Source: Hoeflea_A sp965228785 (GTDB lineage: Bacteria > Pseudomonadota > Alphaproteobacteria > Rhizobiales > Rhizobiaceae). Taken from it: DNA of 64,000 nucleotides. The translations under genes were made by a program, and so were the position numbers. Location of the stretch: NCBI GenBank assembly GCA_965228785.1, contig CBDDIF010000001.1, positions 124,001-188,000 of the forward strand. Reading direction: 5' to 3'. This document shows, in pieces, positions 44,630-52,195 of the stretch. Within the stretch, counting starts at the first letter, position 1; every line of letters starts with the position of its first letter. Under the pieces are notes generated by a model. The model saw only the letters and a list, made by a program, of their open reading frames with translations. It did not search any database and was not told the origin of the DNA.

Positions 44630-44845
44630 CTAACTGGCCACGATCTTCTTCAGCCGCGCATTCTCCTGTTCGAGCTCGCGAAGCTGTTTCATCTCCGTAG
44701 GCATCAAGCCGGCGTACTTCTTTTTCCAGTTGTAGTAGGTCGCTTCCGAAATCCCGGCTTCACGGCACATCTCCGCAACGGATACACCTTCACCACGCTT
44801 CACTTTGTAAGCCTTCTGGGCGTCCAAAAGCTTCGATGCTTCCAT
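44630..44845 (-). mobile_element. Truncated IS3-family orfA remnant
   Basis: A 71-codon frame starting MEASKLLDAQKAYKVK with the HTH VSVAEMCREAGISEATYYNW and the leucine-zipper-like LRELEQENARLKKIVAS typical of IS3-type OrfA. It stops just after LKKIV, where intact OrfA proteins continue, and no OrfB follows. AAGGAG precedes the ATG at 44845. It is a broken insertion sequence inside the island flanked by direct repeat 1. Confidence 0.75.
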
Positions 44846-45085
44846 ATCTTCTGCTCCTTCCCAGCCAGGAATATCATCGCAGAAAACACTAACCCGAACC
44901 GAGGGCATCTTGCGGAGGCACATCAGTCCAAGGGAGCCTAAGAGGCAACATAGCGCCGAAAACGACATTCGTGCCGATGGAACATTTTAGCCTGAGATAA
45001 CACGAATACTTGGATCTTCTCTCTCAACCGACTATCTTTATATAACTGATTAATGATACAAATAATTCTAAGAAGGGACGCTTTG

Positions 45086-46069
45086 ATGAATGAAGTTTCG
45101 TTTGGAGACCTCGGCTATGAGGCATTGAATCCCTTCGAGCTAACTCAAGAAAGTCAACCTCCCAAAGTCGCCCTCTTGAGTGGAAATAGAGGCTCTGAGC
45201 CAAGTGACAACTTCATGATGTTCCGCCTCGGCGGAACAGAGAATCCAATAATGGATCTGACCGAGGTCGCTCCTGACATTGTCGGTGAACAAAACGAACC
45301 AGACGTTCATGTCAGCTTGTCAATGATGGCCTTTCACATCGCCGATTCATTTGTGAAGAGCATAGATGAAACCTCTAGAGCCACCCTAAGGTTGGACTTA
45401 GGAAAGGATAAGTCATCCAATTCATCACTCGAGCCGTTGTTTTGGTCTGTAGCAGCGGGTTTAGACTTCTATGAACACGTTCGGTCCGGTTCGAACAGCG
45501 ACAAGCCAAAAGAAATGAGTGACAATTTCACAGAGACCTTTCGGCGACGCCCAGTTGAAATTCCGGGTGGACTTGGGCAACTTAGGTTAGAAGTTATTGC
45601 TCATCCTGAGAAGCCGTGGTGGCGAAAAGCCTTGAGCGGCTTAAGTCAAGACCAGAATCTGAAGAAGATTGTAAGTAGCGTTGGCTTCCCGGGCATCGCC
45701 TTGGACGCTGTCAAACTGATCGACGAAATGATCGGTCAATTTGAATCCAAATCAGCAACTCCAATCATCCAAAGCCGGCCGCTGACCCTAGCTTTTTCTC
45801 AAGCAGCGAAGTCTGACTACACCGGTGGCATTGATGCCGTCAGAATTGGCTGTGTTTCTCCGGGCTATTACGTCCTCTTGAAAGGCCACGATGCTAATCA
45901 GTTAAGGGATGATCCTCCGCTTTTTCTAGGCCACACCGGTCACCTTGTTTCGAAGTCCGTCTGGGATGGTGACAAGGGCAATATTGAAAGGAGCTCTGCT
46001 CCGTATGCCGACATTACATATGCTGTCGTGCGAATTAGGGCACGAGGGACCAAACTCGGGGGACTATGA
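45086..46069 (+). CDS. Unknown protein encoded upstream of a CHAT protease
   Basis: A 327-aa protein I do not recognise. There is no signal peptide or clear membrane helix. The segments GFPGIALDAVKLIDEMIG and DAVRIGCVSPGYYVLLKG stand out as ordered. The ATG at 45086 is preferred because AAGAAGGGA lies upstream; an earlier ATG at 45053 lacks one. It ends 3 bp before the CHAT gene, so the two are co-translated. Position suggests a substrate, sensor or inhibitor of the protease. Codon use is AT-richer than in the core genes. Confidence 0.75.
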   Translation: MNEVSFGDLGYEALNPFELTQESQPPKVALLSGNRGSEPSDNFMMFRLGGTENPIMDLTEVAPDIVGEQNEPDVHVSLSMMAFHIADSFVKSIDETSRATLRLDLGKDKSSNSSLEPLFWSVAAGLDFYEHVRSGSNSDKPKEMSDNFTETFRRRPVEIPGGLGQLRLEVIAHPEKPWWRKALSGLSQDQNLKKIVSSVGFPGIALDAVKLIDEMIGQFESKSATPIIQSRPLTLAFSQAAKSDYTGGIDAVRIGCVSPGYYVLLKGHDANQLRDDPPLFLGHTGHLVSKSVWDGDKGNIERSSAPYADITYAVVRIRARGTKLGGL

Positions 46070-46072
46070 GAC

Positions 46073-47194
46073 TTGTCACTTGGTTCATCTCTAGATCTCA
46101 CAATTGTAGGTGCAAAAGAGCCCAAACCCGACGATGGCGCATGCTTCCCGTCTTGGGTGGTCGCCCGTTTGAACAACCATGCGGCGATACTTGAGTTACC
46201 CCAAGATGGCACCATCGGGCGGTTGCTTGAAAAGCGCGAGTTAATTGCGCAGAGCCTCACAAACACAGCAACCATCCCTCAAAGTGATCTGGAAGACTTT
46301 TCGAGGAGCCTCGGTGGCGTACTAATCGATGGGGCAATCAGCCCCCTTTACGGTGAAGGCAGAGCAGGCGGCATAAGAATAAACCTGCTAATCAACGACT
46401 GCGACCTACAGTTAATACCTTGGGAGTACATGTGCGGTCCCGGTGAGTTGCCAATACCAGACATCAAGCGTTCGATTGCCAGAATTGTTCCATGTCGCTC
46501 TATACCCGTTGAAAATCAAGGTAGGGAAACACTTAGGGTCCTGTTAGCCGTATCTCGCGAACCGGATGATGGGAACGTCCCGGTTGACGAAATGAGGGCA
46601 GTCCTTGAACGAAAGTTTAAGCTGCGTATGCCCAAAAGCAAAGTGGAGCTGACTGTCCGCTCGGTGTCGAACAGACAGGACTTTAGCGATGCGATGACTG
46701 AGACAGTTGGTAACTGGGATGTAGTCCACTTTCTGGGGCATGGAGAGGTACAAACCGGGGCGTCGCAAACTATTGGCACGTTACGATTGGCCGATGACAA
46801 CGGAAGCGTAGAGCACATGAGTTCTATGCAATTCGCGACGATGGTCGCTGCGGCCAAAACTCGCCTGGTGATCTTGACTGCCTGCAATTCTGGTGAAGCT
46901 GCCGTCGCAGCCCCATTTTCGAACATAGCTTTCACAACCGTCTCTATGGGCGTTCCCGCTGCTGTTGCAAATCAAATGGCCGTCCCGGCAGATACCGTCG
47001 CGGAGTTCTGCGGAGGGGTTTACGACACCCTTATTCAAAACGGTGATATCGACTTTGCAGTGAGTTCAGGCCGCCAGAGAAGTTTTACTACCCTAGCCCG
47101 AGGAGACGTGGATAACGCGGCTGTTGAGTGGGGTATTCCTATACTTTATCGAGCGGCCGGCGCTGAGATACTCTTCCCGGAGTTTGTTGCATAA
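46073..47194 (+). CDS. CHAT domain protein (caspase-like protease)
   Basis: A 373-aa protein with a TTG start and GGGGGA upstream. The C-terminal CHAT peptidase shows the catalytic His in VVHFLGHGEV (H223) and the catalytic Cys in LVILTACNSGEA (C271), followed by AVANQMAVPADTVAEF. N-terminal residues 1-150 precede the protease domain and include LIPWEYMCGP, a common CHAT-adjacent feature. It probably cleaves a target protein upon activation, in defence or programmed response. Its stop overlaps the next start (TAATG). Confidence 0.88.
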   Translation: MSLGSSLDLTIVGAKEPKPDDGACFPSWVVARLNNHAAILELPQDGTIGRLLEKRELIAQSLTNTATIPQSDLEDFSRSLGGVLIDGAISPLYGEGRAGGIRINLLINDCDLQLIPWEYMCGPGELPIPDIKRSIARIVPCRSIPVENQGRETLRVLLAVSREPDDGNVPVDEMRAVLERKFKLRMPKSKVELTVRSVSNRQDFSDAMTETVGNWDVVHFLGHGEVQTGASQTIGTLRLADDNGSVEHMSSMQFATMVAAAKTRLVILTACNSGEAAVAAPFSNIAFTTVSMGVPAAVANQMAVPADTVAEFCGGVYDTLIQNGDIDFAVSSGRQRSFTTLARGDVDNAAVEWGIPILYRAAGAEILFPEFVA

Positions 47195-47484
47195 TGGCTT
47201 ATTTCCACAGATTCGTTCCGGGCAAAAAACAGAAGTCAGATCAAGAGATTGACCAATCATCTGACAGAACGAGAGTCGGAGTTTGGGACCTAGAGGTAAA
47301 TGCGGGATTTCTTCCTGATATACTTAATGAGTTGAATGGTTGCAAAATGAGCTCAGGTTTGAGATGGTTGACGGCTCCGTCCCACGCTCAATTACATTCG
47401 GCGGCGAATCCACTTTGGACTGGGCTCGAAAAATGCTCGGCCCACAAGTTGAAGGCAAGGAGCAATCATTGCGCAAGAATATAG
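47194..47484 (+). CDS. N-terminal piece of a frameshifted CHAT-operon third component
   Basis: The ATG overlaps the CHAT stop codon (TAATG), a strong sign that translation starts here. The first 51 codons (ending PDILNELNGCK) read well, including VGVWDLEVNAGF. After an AAAA run at 47344-47347 the plausible protein continues one frame back, and this frame soon becomes non-coding. It is most likely the 5' part of one gene with the frame at 47340. A one-base deletion, a sequencing error or a programmed shift are all possible. Confidence 0.6.
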   Translation: MAYFHRFVPGKKQKSDQEIDQSSDRTRVGVWDLEVNAGFLPDILNELNGCKMSSGLRWLTAPSHAQLHSAANPLWTGLEKCSAHKLKARSNHCARI

Positions 47485-47927
47485 TAGCTGAAAACCTCCA
47501 TACGCTTGGTCAAAGCGCAATCAACGACTTCGGGTTAGATTTGGTGGTACTTTTTACCAAGTGGATGATCGCAGATATTCGCGGCGCCAAAGTTTTGTGG
47601 AATTACTTCAGCGTTTCGGAGAGCAATTGTATCATAGTATCGGCAGCAGATGTCCGAGAATTCGCAAAGAGTGCAAACAGGAGTTTTGAAGTCGCTCTTG
47701 CTTCTATGATGATCTCCCAGCTGGTCGTAGAGTTGCATCCCAGTGAGGTTGATTTTCATCGGGAATGCCGAGGCTGTATGCTTGATTTCAGCGAAACGCG
47801 CGTCACACTCGTCGATACGTTCGCGGCTCTTGAGTTTGAACAAGAATGCTTGGAAACTATTCCTCAACCGACCAGAGACGCGGTGGAGAAGATGACGACA
47901 GTTTTGCGAGAGTCTCCTAGACCCTGA
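47340..47927 (+). CDS. C-terminal piece of the CHAT-operon third component (HRxxxxGC motif)
   Basis: A 195-aa frame starting at TTG with no ribosome-binding site. It continues the frame-1 protein from 47194 when one base is restored, giving about 244 aa. HRECRGCMLDFSETRVTLV, followed by a later Cys, resembles small proteins in conflict operons with an H...GC(L/M)xDF pattern that may bind zinc. The function is unknown, possibly a degenerate metallopeptidase-like partner of the CHAT protease. Confidence 0.65.
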   Translation: MQNELRFEMVDGSVPRSITFGGESTLDWARKMLGPQVEGKEQSLRKNIVAENLHTLGQSAINDFGLDLVVLFTKWMIADIRGAKVLWNYFSVSESNCIIVSAADVREFAKSANRSFEVALASMMISQLVVELHPSEVDFHRECRGCMLDFSETRVTLVDTFAALEFEQECLETIPQPTRDAVEKMTTVLRESPRP

Positions 47928-48152
47928 TTGCGAGGTGAGATTTCTCAAACTGACAACCGTAAGTTCATCGTTTTCTAACTGACTTGATTTGGGCCCGTCC
48001 AATCCCAACATTGGGCGAACTGGTCTCATAAGGCTCTGGCTGTTGCTAGCCTAATTCCGCCATTTTCAGACCTTCATCGCGATCAGTTCAATGACCGCAA
48101 AGTTCCGCATTGCAGTCTTTTGTCCGATCCAGGCTCATAGAACAACGAAGTA

Positions 48153-48490
48153 TGTCATTTGCGATTGCAGATCCACTTGGTCCACCCGCCTCAATCGCAA
48201 ACCACGCCACCCTAAGGCGAACACCTGAGCTACATACAGGAACACGCGCTGACCAGTGCCTTGCGGCGCTCTATCGGGCCAAGTTTGCCGATTTTGCCGA
48301 CGGCCCGATAAAACCTTGGATAGTCTCCGCCGCAGAGCTCAAGCAAGCGTTTGAAATCCGGCACCAGATCGCTGTAGACGGCGATCGGGGCGAGTTTGGC
48401 GTTGTTGATAGGCTCGTCGAACCAGCGGTCATAGCCGTTGAAACCGTTCCATTGACCGTCCCGCACTCGGCGGTAGCGGGCTCGCAGATC
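48153..48490. repeat. Direct repeat 1, right copy
   Basis: It is the same orientation and content as 44150-44486. Here it is part of the intact aminopeptidase gene and its downstream flank. The region between 47928 and 48153 holds no gene I can support. Confidence 0.8.
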
Positions 48491-49288
48491 CGCGATTGTT
48501 TCGGCCTTTTCTATACGCTTTTGGGCGTCGCTGGCGTCACTCGTATAGATGGCGTGAAGCTTCTCGCGGGCGCTTGCCACCAACGCTATGAACTCGGCGT
48601 CGATCTTCTGGCCAGCGTGGTAGCGCCTCAGCGCCGCGATATCGCCACGCTTGCGCAGCCACTTTTCCACACCGGTTTCCTCGACGGCCACCGCAAAGGA
48701 TTCGTTGAATACCACGTCTCCCCCGAAAAAGTGCACCTGGTGCGCGAGTTCGTGGAACACTGTCGCGGCGAGATAGGTTTCGCCGCGACCGAACATGGTG
48801 TTGAGCAATGGGTCGGCGAAAAATCCGAGAGTCGAATAGGCAGGAACGCCGGTGACGTAAACGTCGAAACCACGCGTGCGAAGGCCATCGGCAAAGCGCT
48901 CGGCTGCGGCTTCTGAAAAATAACCGCGATAGGGGACGCAGCCGGTCACCGGGAAACACCAGGTGTGCACCGCAAGTGACAATTCGGGCGCGGCGAACAC
49001 CGCCCAGGTCACGTATGGGCGGCCGGTGTCGACAAATTTTCGGTAGGAGCCGTTGTCGGGCAGCCCCAGATCATCGATGGCGTATTGGCGAATGGCGCGG
49101 GCCTGTGCCAGTTGCTCTCGCGCAGCCGGATGCAGAGTGGGATCGTCGATCAGGCTGTCCACGGGTCGCGCGGACGAAATCAGGTTGAGGTGGCCGCTTG
49201 CCGAGCCAAGCAGATAGGTCGGGCTGCAGCCCTGCAGCGCAAGCAGTGCCGTCAAGACGACAATCCAGCGTGTCAGTTTCGCCAGCAT
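48230..49288 (-). CDS. Predicted aminopeptidase lipoprotein (zinc, HELAHQ)
   Basis: A 352-aa protein with a lipoprotein signal (LTALLALQGC lipobox) and the zinc site TVFHELAHQVHFFGGD, followed by VVFNESFAVAVEETG, which supplies the third ligand. This matches the COG4324-type predicted aminopeptidases. It should act in the periplasm, anchored to a membrane. The start at 49288 is chosen because the signal peptide begins there. Its 3' end is duplicated at 44226-44486. Confidence 0.85.
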   Translation of the reverse strand: MLAKLTRWIVVLTALLALQGCSPTYLLGSASGHLNLISSARPVDSLIDDPTLHPAAREQLAQARAIRQYAIDDLGLPDNGSYRKFVDTGRPYVTWAVFAAPELSLAVHTWCFPVTGCVPYRGYFSEAAAERFADGLRTRGFDVYVTGVPAYSTLGFFADPLLNTMFGRGETYLAATVFHELAHQVHFFGGDVVFNESFAVAVEETGVEKWLRKRGDIAALRRYHAGQKIDAEFIALVASAREKLHAIYTSDASDAQKRIEKAETIADLRARYRRVRDGQWNGFNGYDRWFDEPINNAKLAPIAVYSDLVPDFKRLLELCGGDYPRFYRAVGKIGKLGPIERRKALVSACSCM

Positions 49289-49541
49289 TGTTGGTCTCGA
49301 ATCCCGATTTCCGATGGCGGTGACAGAATGTTGCGTCCTAGCATCATTGGTGATGCGCGTCACCTCAGCGCTCATGAGGATTGCCGAATGAAGCGGATTA
49401 CCTGAATTTTTTAGTATTGAGATCAATTACCTATTGAAATTTTTCGGAAAATACCCGACCGAATGTCGGTTGGATGCCGTCCTCCTCGTCATGTCCGTGA
49501 AAGCAGCGTCTTTCGCACATCAATGACAAGGAGATACCAGC

Positions 49542-50060
49542 ATGACCACACCTCTCATACTTGGCGCGATCGCCATCGTCGGCGCCGCCGCGGTGCCTTT
49601 TCTGTTGCCGGCAAGCACCATCGTCAATCGATCGGCCATCGTCGACGCACCGGCAGACACCATCTTTGCGATGATCGCTTCCAACAGCGGCTACCAACGC
49701 TTCAATCCCTGGAAGGCGCAGGATCCGGAGTTGAAAATCACCATGCATGGACCGGACCGCGGTGTCGGATCCGGCTTCGCTTTCGACGGCAAGGGTGGCA
49801 AGGGCACCCAGACGATCACGGCACTGGAGGAAAATTCCTCCGTGACCATGCTGCTCGATCTTGGAGCAATGGGTCAGCCGGTCACGACATTCCGTCTGGA
49901 ACCGGCCGGCGAGCGAACCCGGGTCACTTGGTCGACGCGGGCGGAATTCGGCATGAACCCGATCGGCCGCGTGTTCGGGCTTTATCTGGACGGCATGCTG
50001 GGCTCCGACTATGAACTCGGTCTGAAGCTGCTCGGCGATGCCGCAGGCAATCGGGCCTGA
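49542..50060 (+). CDS. SRPBCC family protein (polyketide cyclase-like)
   Basis: A 172-aa protein with an N-terminal hydrophobic helix (LILGAIAIVGAAAVPFLL), then the START/SRPBCC pattern NRSAIVDAPADTIFAMI and FNPWKAQDPELK. Such proteins bind hydrophobic ligands or have no known role. It lies 16 bp ahead of the DGPF protein and ECF sigma genes and is probably their operon partner. Confidence 0.87.
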   Translation: MTTPLILGAIAIVGAAAVPFLLPASTIVNRSAIVDAPADTIFAMIASNSGYQRFNPWKAQDPELKITMHGPDRGVGSGFAFDGKGGKGTQTITALEENSSVTMLLDLGAMGQPVTTFRLEPAGERTRVTWSTRAEFGMNPIGRVFGLYLDGMLGSDYELGLKLLGDAAGNRA

Positions 50061-50076
50061 CAGGAGGGACAGAACC

Positions 50077-50445
50077 ATGCGCTACACGTTTTTTCTCTAC
50101 AGTGACGAATCCAGTATGGCTGATGCCGATCCGGCCCAAATCGATCAGGCCCTCAAGGTCTTCGGTGCCTATATTGCCGCTCTGAAAGAGGCCGGCGTGT
50201 TGGTCGATACCGACTGGCTGCAGCCGACGACGACCGCAACAACAATCAGCAAGGCCGGAGGCACGAAGACTGTGCAGGACGGACCCTACGCCGACACCAA
50301 GGAGCAGCTTGGAGGCACATTCGTCATCGACGTGCCTGACCTCGATGCTGCGCTTGCGTGGGCGGAGAAATGCCCGGCAATCCACTTCGGCACCATCGAA
50401 ATTCGCGCTTCGGCCCTGCCCGAAGGCGGCAACCCTTACGCTTGA
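50077..50445 (+). CDS. YCII-related DGPF domain protein
   Basis: A 122-aa ferredoxin-like-fold protein. QDGPYADTKEQLGGTFVID is the DGPF motif for which the family is named. CAGGAGGGA precedes the ATG. Its stop codon overlaps the sigma factor start (TGATG). DGPF proteins are the typical partners of ECF42-type sigma factors and are thought to work with them in an unknown stress or metabolite response. Confidence 0.9.
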   Translation: MRYTFFLYSDESSMADADPAQIDQALKVFGAYIAALKEAGVLVDTDWLQPTTTATTISKAGGTKTVQDGPYADTKEQLGGTFVIDVPDLDAALAWAEKCPAIHFGTIEIRASALPEGGNPYA

Positions 50446-51710
50446 TGGCGGCAGCGGAAGCAACACCGGAACAGGCGCGCGCAACGGCCACCAATGTGGC
50501 GCGCGCTTCCTACGGCCGGCTTGTGGCCATTCTGGCAAGCCGTAACGGCAGTATCGCCGATGCCGAAGACGCGCTCGGCGAAGCCTTTGCCCGCGCCCTC
50601 GCCGTATGGCCGCGCGACGGCATCCCGCAAAGCCCGGAAGCCTGGCTGGTAACGGTGGCCAGAAACCGGCAGATCGACACGGCACGCAGCGCGGCGGCCC
50701 GGACCGCCAGCGCGTCAGTCGATGAAGAAAGCCTGCAGAACATTGCCTCCATTCTGGATGACATCGATCCGGAAGCCATACCGGAAAAGCGCCTGGAATT
50801 GCTGTTTGCCTGCGCTCACCCGGCAATCGATGCGATGGTGCATACGCCGCTGATGCTGCAGACCGTGCTCGGCTTCAAAGCCGCCGACATAGCATCCGCC
50901 TATCTGATGCCGATGCCGGCGCTGGAACAGCGGCTGGTGCGCGCCAAGCGCAAGATCCGCCATGCGGGCGTGCCCTTCTCGATACCGGCGCGAGACGCCA
51001 TGTCGGACCGGCTGCCGGCCGTGCTCGAGGCGCTCTACGGCGCCTATACGCTCGGCTGGGAGCAGATGCAGGACGAGGCGACCGAGGATATGGCCGGCGA
51101 AGCGCTCTATCTTGTCAGCGTTCTCACAGGACTGCTGCCCGATGAGCCGGAGGTGCTGGGTCTCGATGCGCTCATCAGCTTTTCCCATGCCCGGCGCGAT
51201 GCCCGCTTCGATGCGGATGGCGCCTTCGTCACGCTCGATCGGCAGCCGACAGAGCGATGGGACCAGACGCTGATGCGCCGCGGTTCCGTGCTATTGTCGC
51301 GGGCGGTACAGGCCGGCTCCCCCGGACGGTTTCAACTGGAAGCGGCCATCCAGGCGCTTCACGCCGACCGGCTGGCAACGGGCAAGATCGATTGGCCGGC
51401 GATTTGTCAGCTTTATGAAGGTCTGATGGCGGTTGCGCCGTCATCCGGCGCGGCCGTCGCGCGGGCGGCGGCGGTGGGCCACGCCAAAGGTCCTGACGCC
51501 GGGCTCAACGCCCTTTCCGGTGCGCAGTCGATGATCGGCGAGCGCGCGATTGACGGTTTCCAGCCTTACTGGGCCACCCGAGCCCATCTGCTGCGCATGG
51601 CCGGCCGCCGGGACGAAGCATTTGCCGCCTACGACAAGGCCATCTCCCTGACGACCGAAATCCCCGTTCGGCTGTGGCTGGAAGCACAGCGACGGGAGCT
51701 TCAAGGCTAG
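50445..51710 (+). CDS. ECF sigma factor, ECF42-like with C-terminal TPR-like extension
   Basis: A 421-aa sigma-70-family protein. The N-terminal sigma2 region (GSIADAEDALGEAFARAL, SPEAWLVTVARNRQIDTAR) and sigma4 region (LGFKAADIASAYLMPMPALEQRLVRAKRKIR) are followed by a long helical C-terminal extension typical of ECF42. The ATG overlaps the DGPF stop codon. The last 34 codons are duplicated at 55371-55472, so the 3' end shown here (LQG) may have been altered by the insertion (the other copy ends QSGD). Confidence 0.9.
   Translation: MAAAEATPEQARATATNVARASYGRLVAILASRNGSIADAEDALGEAFARALAVWPRDGIPQSPEAWLVTVARNRQIDTARSAAARTASASVDEESLQNIASILDDIDPEAIPEKRLELLFACAHPAIDAMVHTPLMLQTVLGFKAADIASAYLMPMPALEQRLVRAKRKIRHAGVPFSIPARDAMSDRLPAVLEALYGAYTLGWEQMQDEATEDMAGEALYLVSVLTGLLPDEPEVLGLDALISFSHARRDARFDADGAFVTLDRQPTERWDQTLMRRGSVLLSRAVQAGSPGRFQLEAAIQALHADRLATGKIDWPAICQLYEGLMAVAPSSGAAVARAAAVGHAKGPDAGLNALSGAQSMIGERAIDGFQPYWATRAHLLRMAGRRDEAFAAYDKAISLTTEIPVRLWLEAQRRELQG
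51597..51698. repeat. Direct repeat 2, left copy (sigma factor 3' end)
   Basis: 102 bp matching 55371-55472 with only two mismatches, same orientation. Weaker similarity (a shared GACTGCGAAGC and following GCGCG) continues past the stop codon in both copies. Confidence 0.9.
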
Positions 51711-51812
51711 GCTTCCGACTGCGAAGCCTTAACGCGCGCGTTGTGTGCTTCTCCGCAATTGCGGTAGATTTAGCTGTTGATTTCAAATAGCGTCAACAAA
51801 ATGAGTTCGGGA

Positions 51813-52049
51813 TCAACTTATCGCTGAGCTGACCGCAATATGCCCCATAGCCCGTCCTTCGAAACTACAAATAAGCTTCACCGATGCACTGCCAAGGCAA
51901 GATAAAGTATTGAACTCGCCATAGACTATGTATCCTTCGAATTTAAGACTTGCTAATGTATGGGTAAAACAAAGTCCCACATAGAGAATTCGATCGCTAA
52001 GTAGTAATCTTAGAACTACCATCATAATTTTCTTGAGACGTTCCAGCAT
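51813..52049 (-). CDS. Possible small hypothetical protein
   Basis: A 78-aa frame starting MLERLKKIMMVVLRLLLSD, with AGGAG 8 nt upstream of the ATG. No family is recognised and the sequence is hydrophobic at the start. It is divergent from the XRE-TPR gene within the inserted segment. The remaining sequence from 51711 to 52195 shows nothing else. Confidence 0.35.
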   Translation of the reverse strand: MLERLKKIMMVVLRLLLSDRILYVGLCFTHTLASLKFEGYIVYGEFNTLSCLGSASVKLICSFEGRAMGHIAVSSAIS

Positions 52050-52195
52050 TATTGGACTCCTGTACTGGCAACGCCGTTCCGGAACGGCTATGGTGCGCAG
52101 CGTTACGATCTCAGATCGGTGAGCCCTCGTCGTTACATCCGAGTTACACGTTGTTACACTCAAATTGATCCAATGACTTGGGAGAGTTCACCTCG

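Noticed and set aside
44630..44968. Intact IS3-family insertion sequence
   Set aside because: Only a shortened orfA is present; no orfB and no clear terminal repeats were found.
45086..46069. Gasdermin as the partner of the CHAT protease
   Set aside because: The 327-aa protein lacks the gasdermin-like N-terminal pattern and the expected size, so I left it unnamed.
47340..47927. Independent gene starting at TTG 47340
   Set aside because: No ribosome-binding site; the coupled ATG at 47194 in another frame and the continuous sense of the joined protein favour one frameshifted gene, though both pieces are listed.
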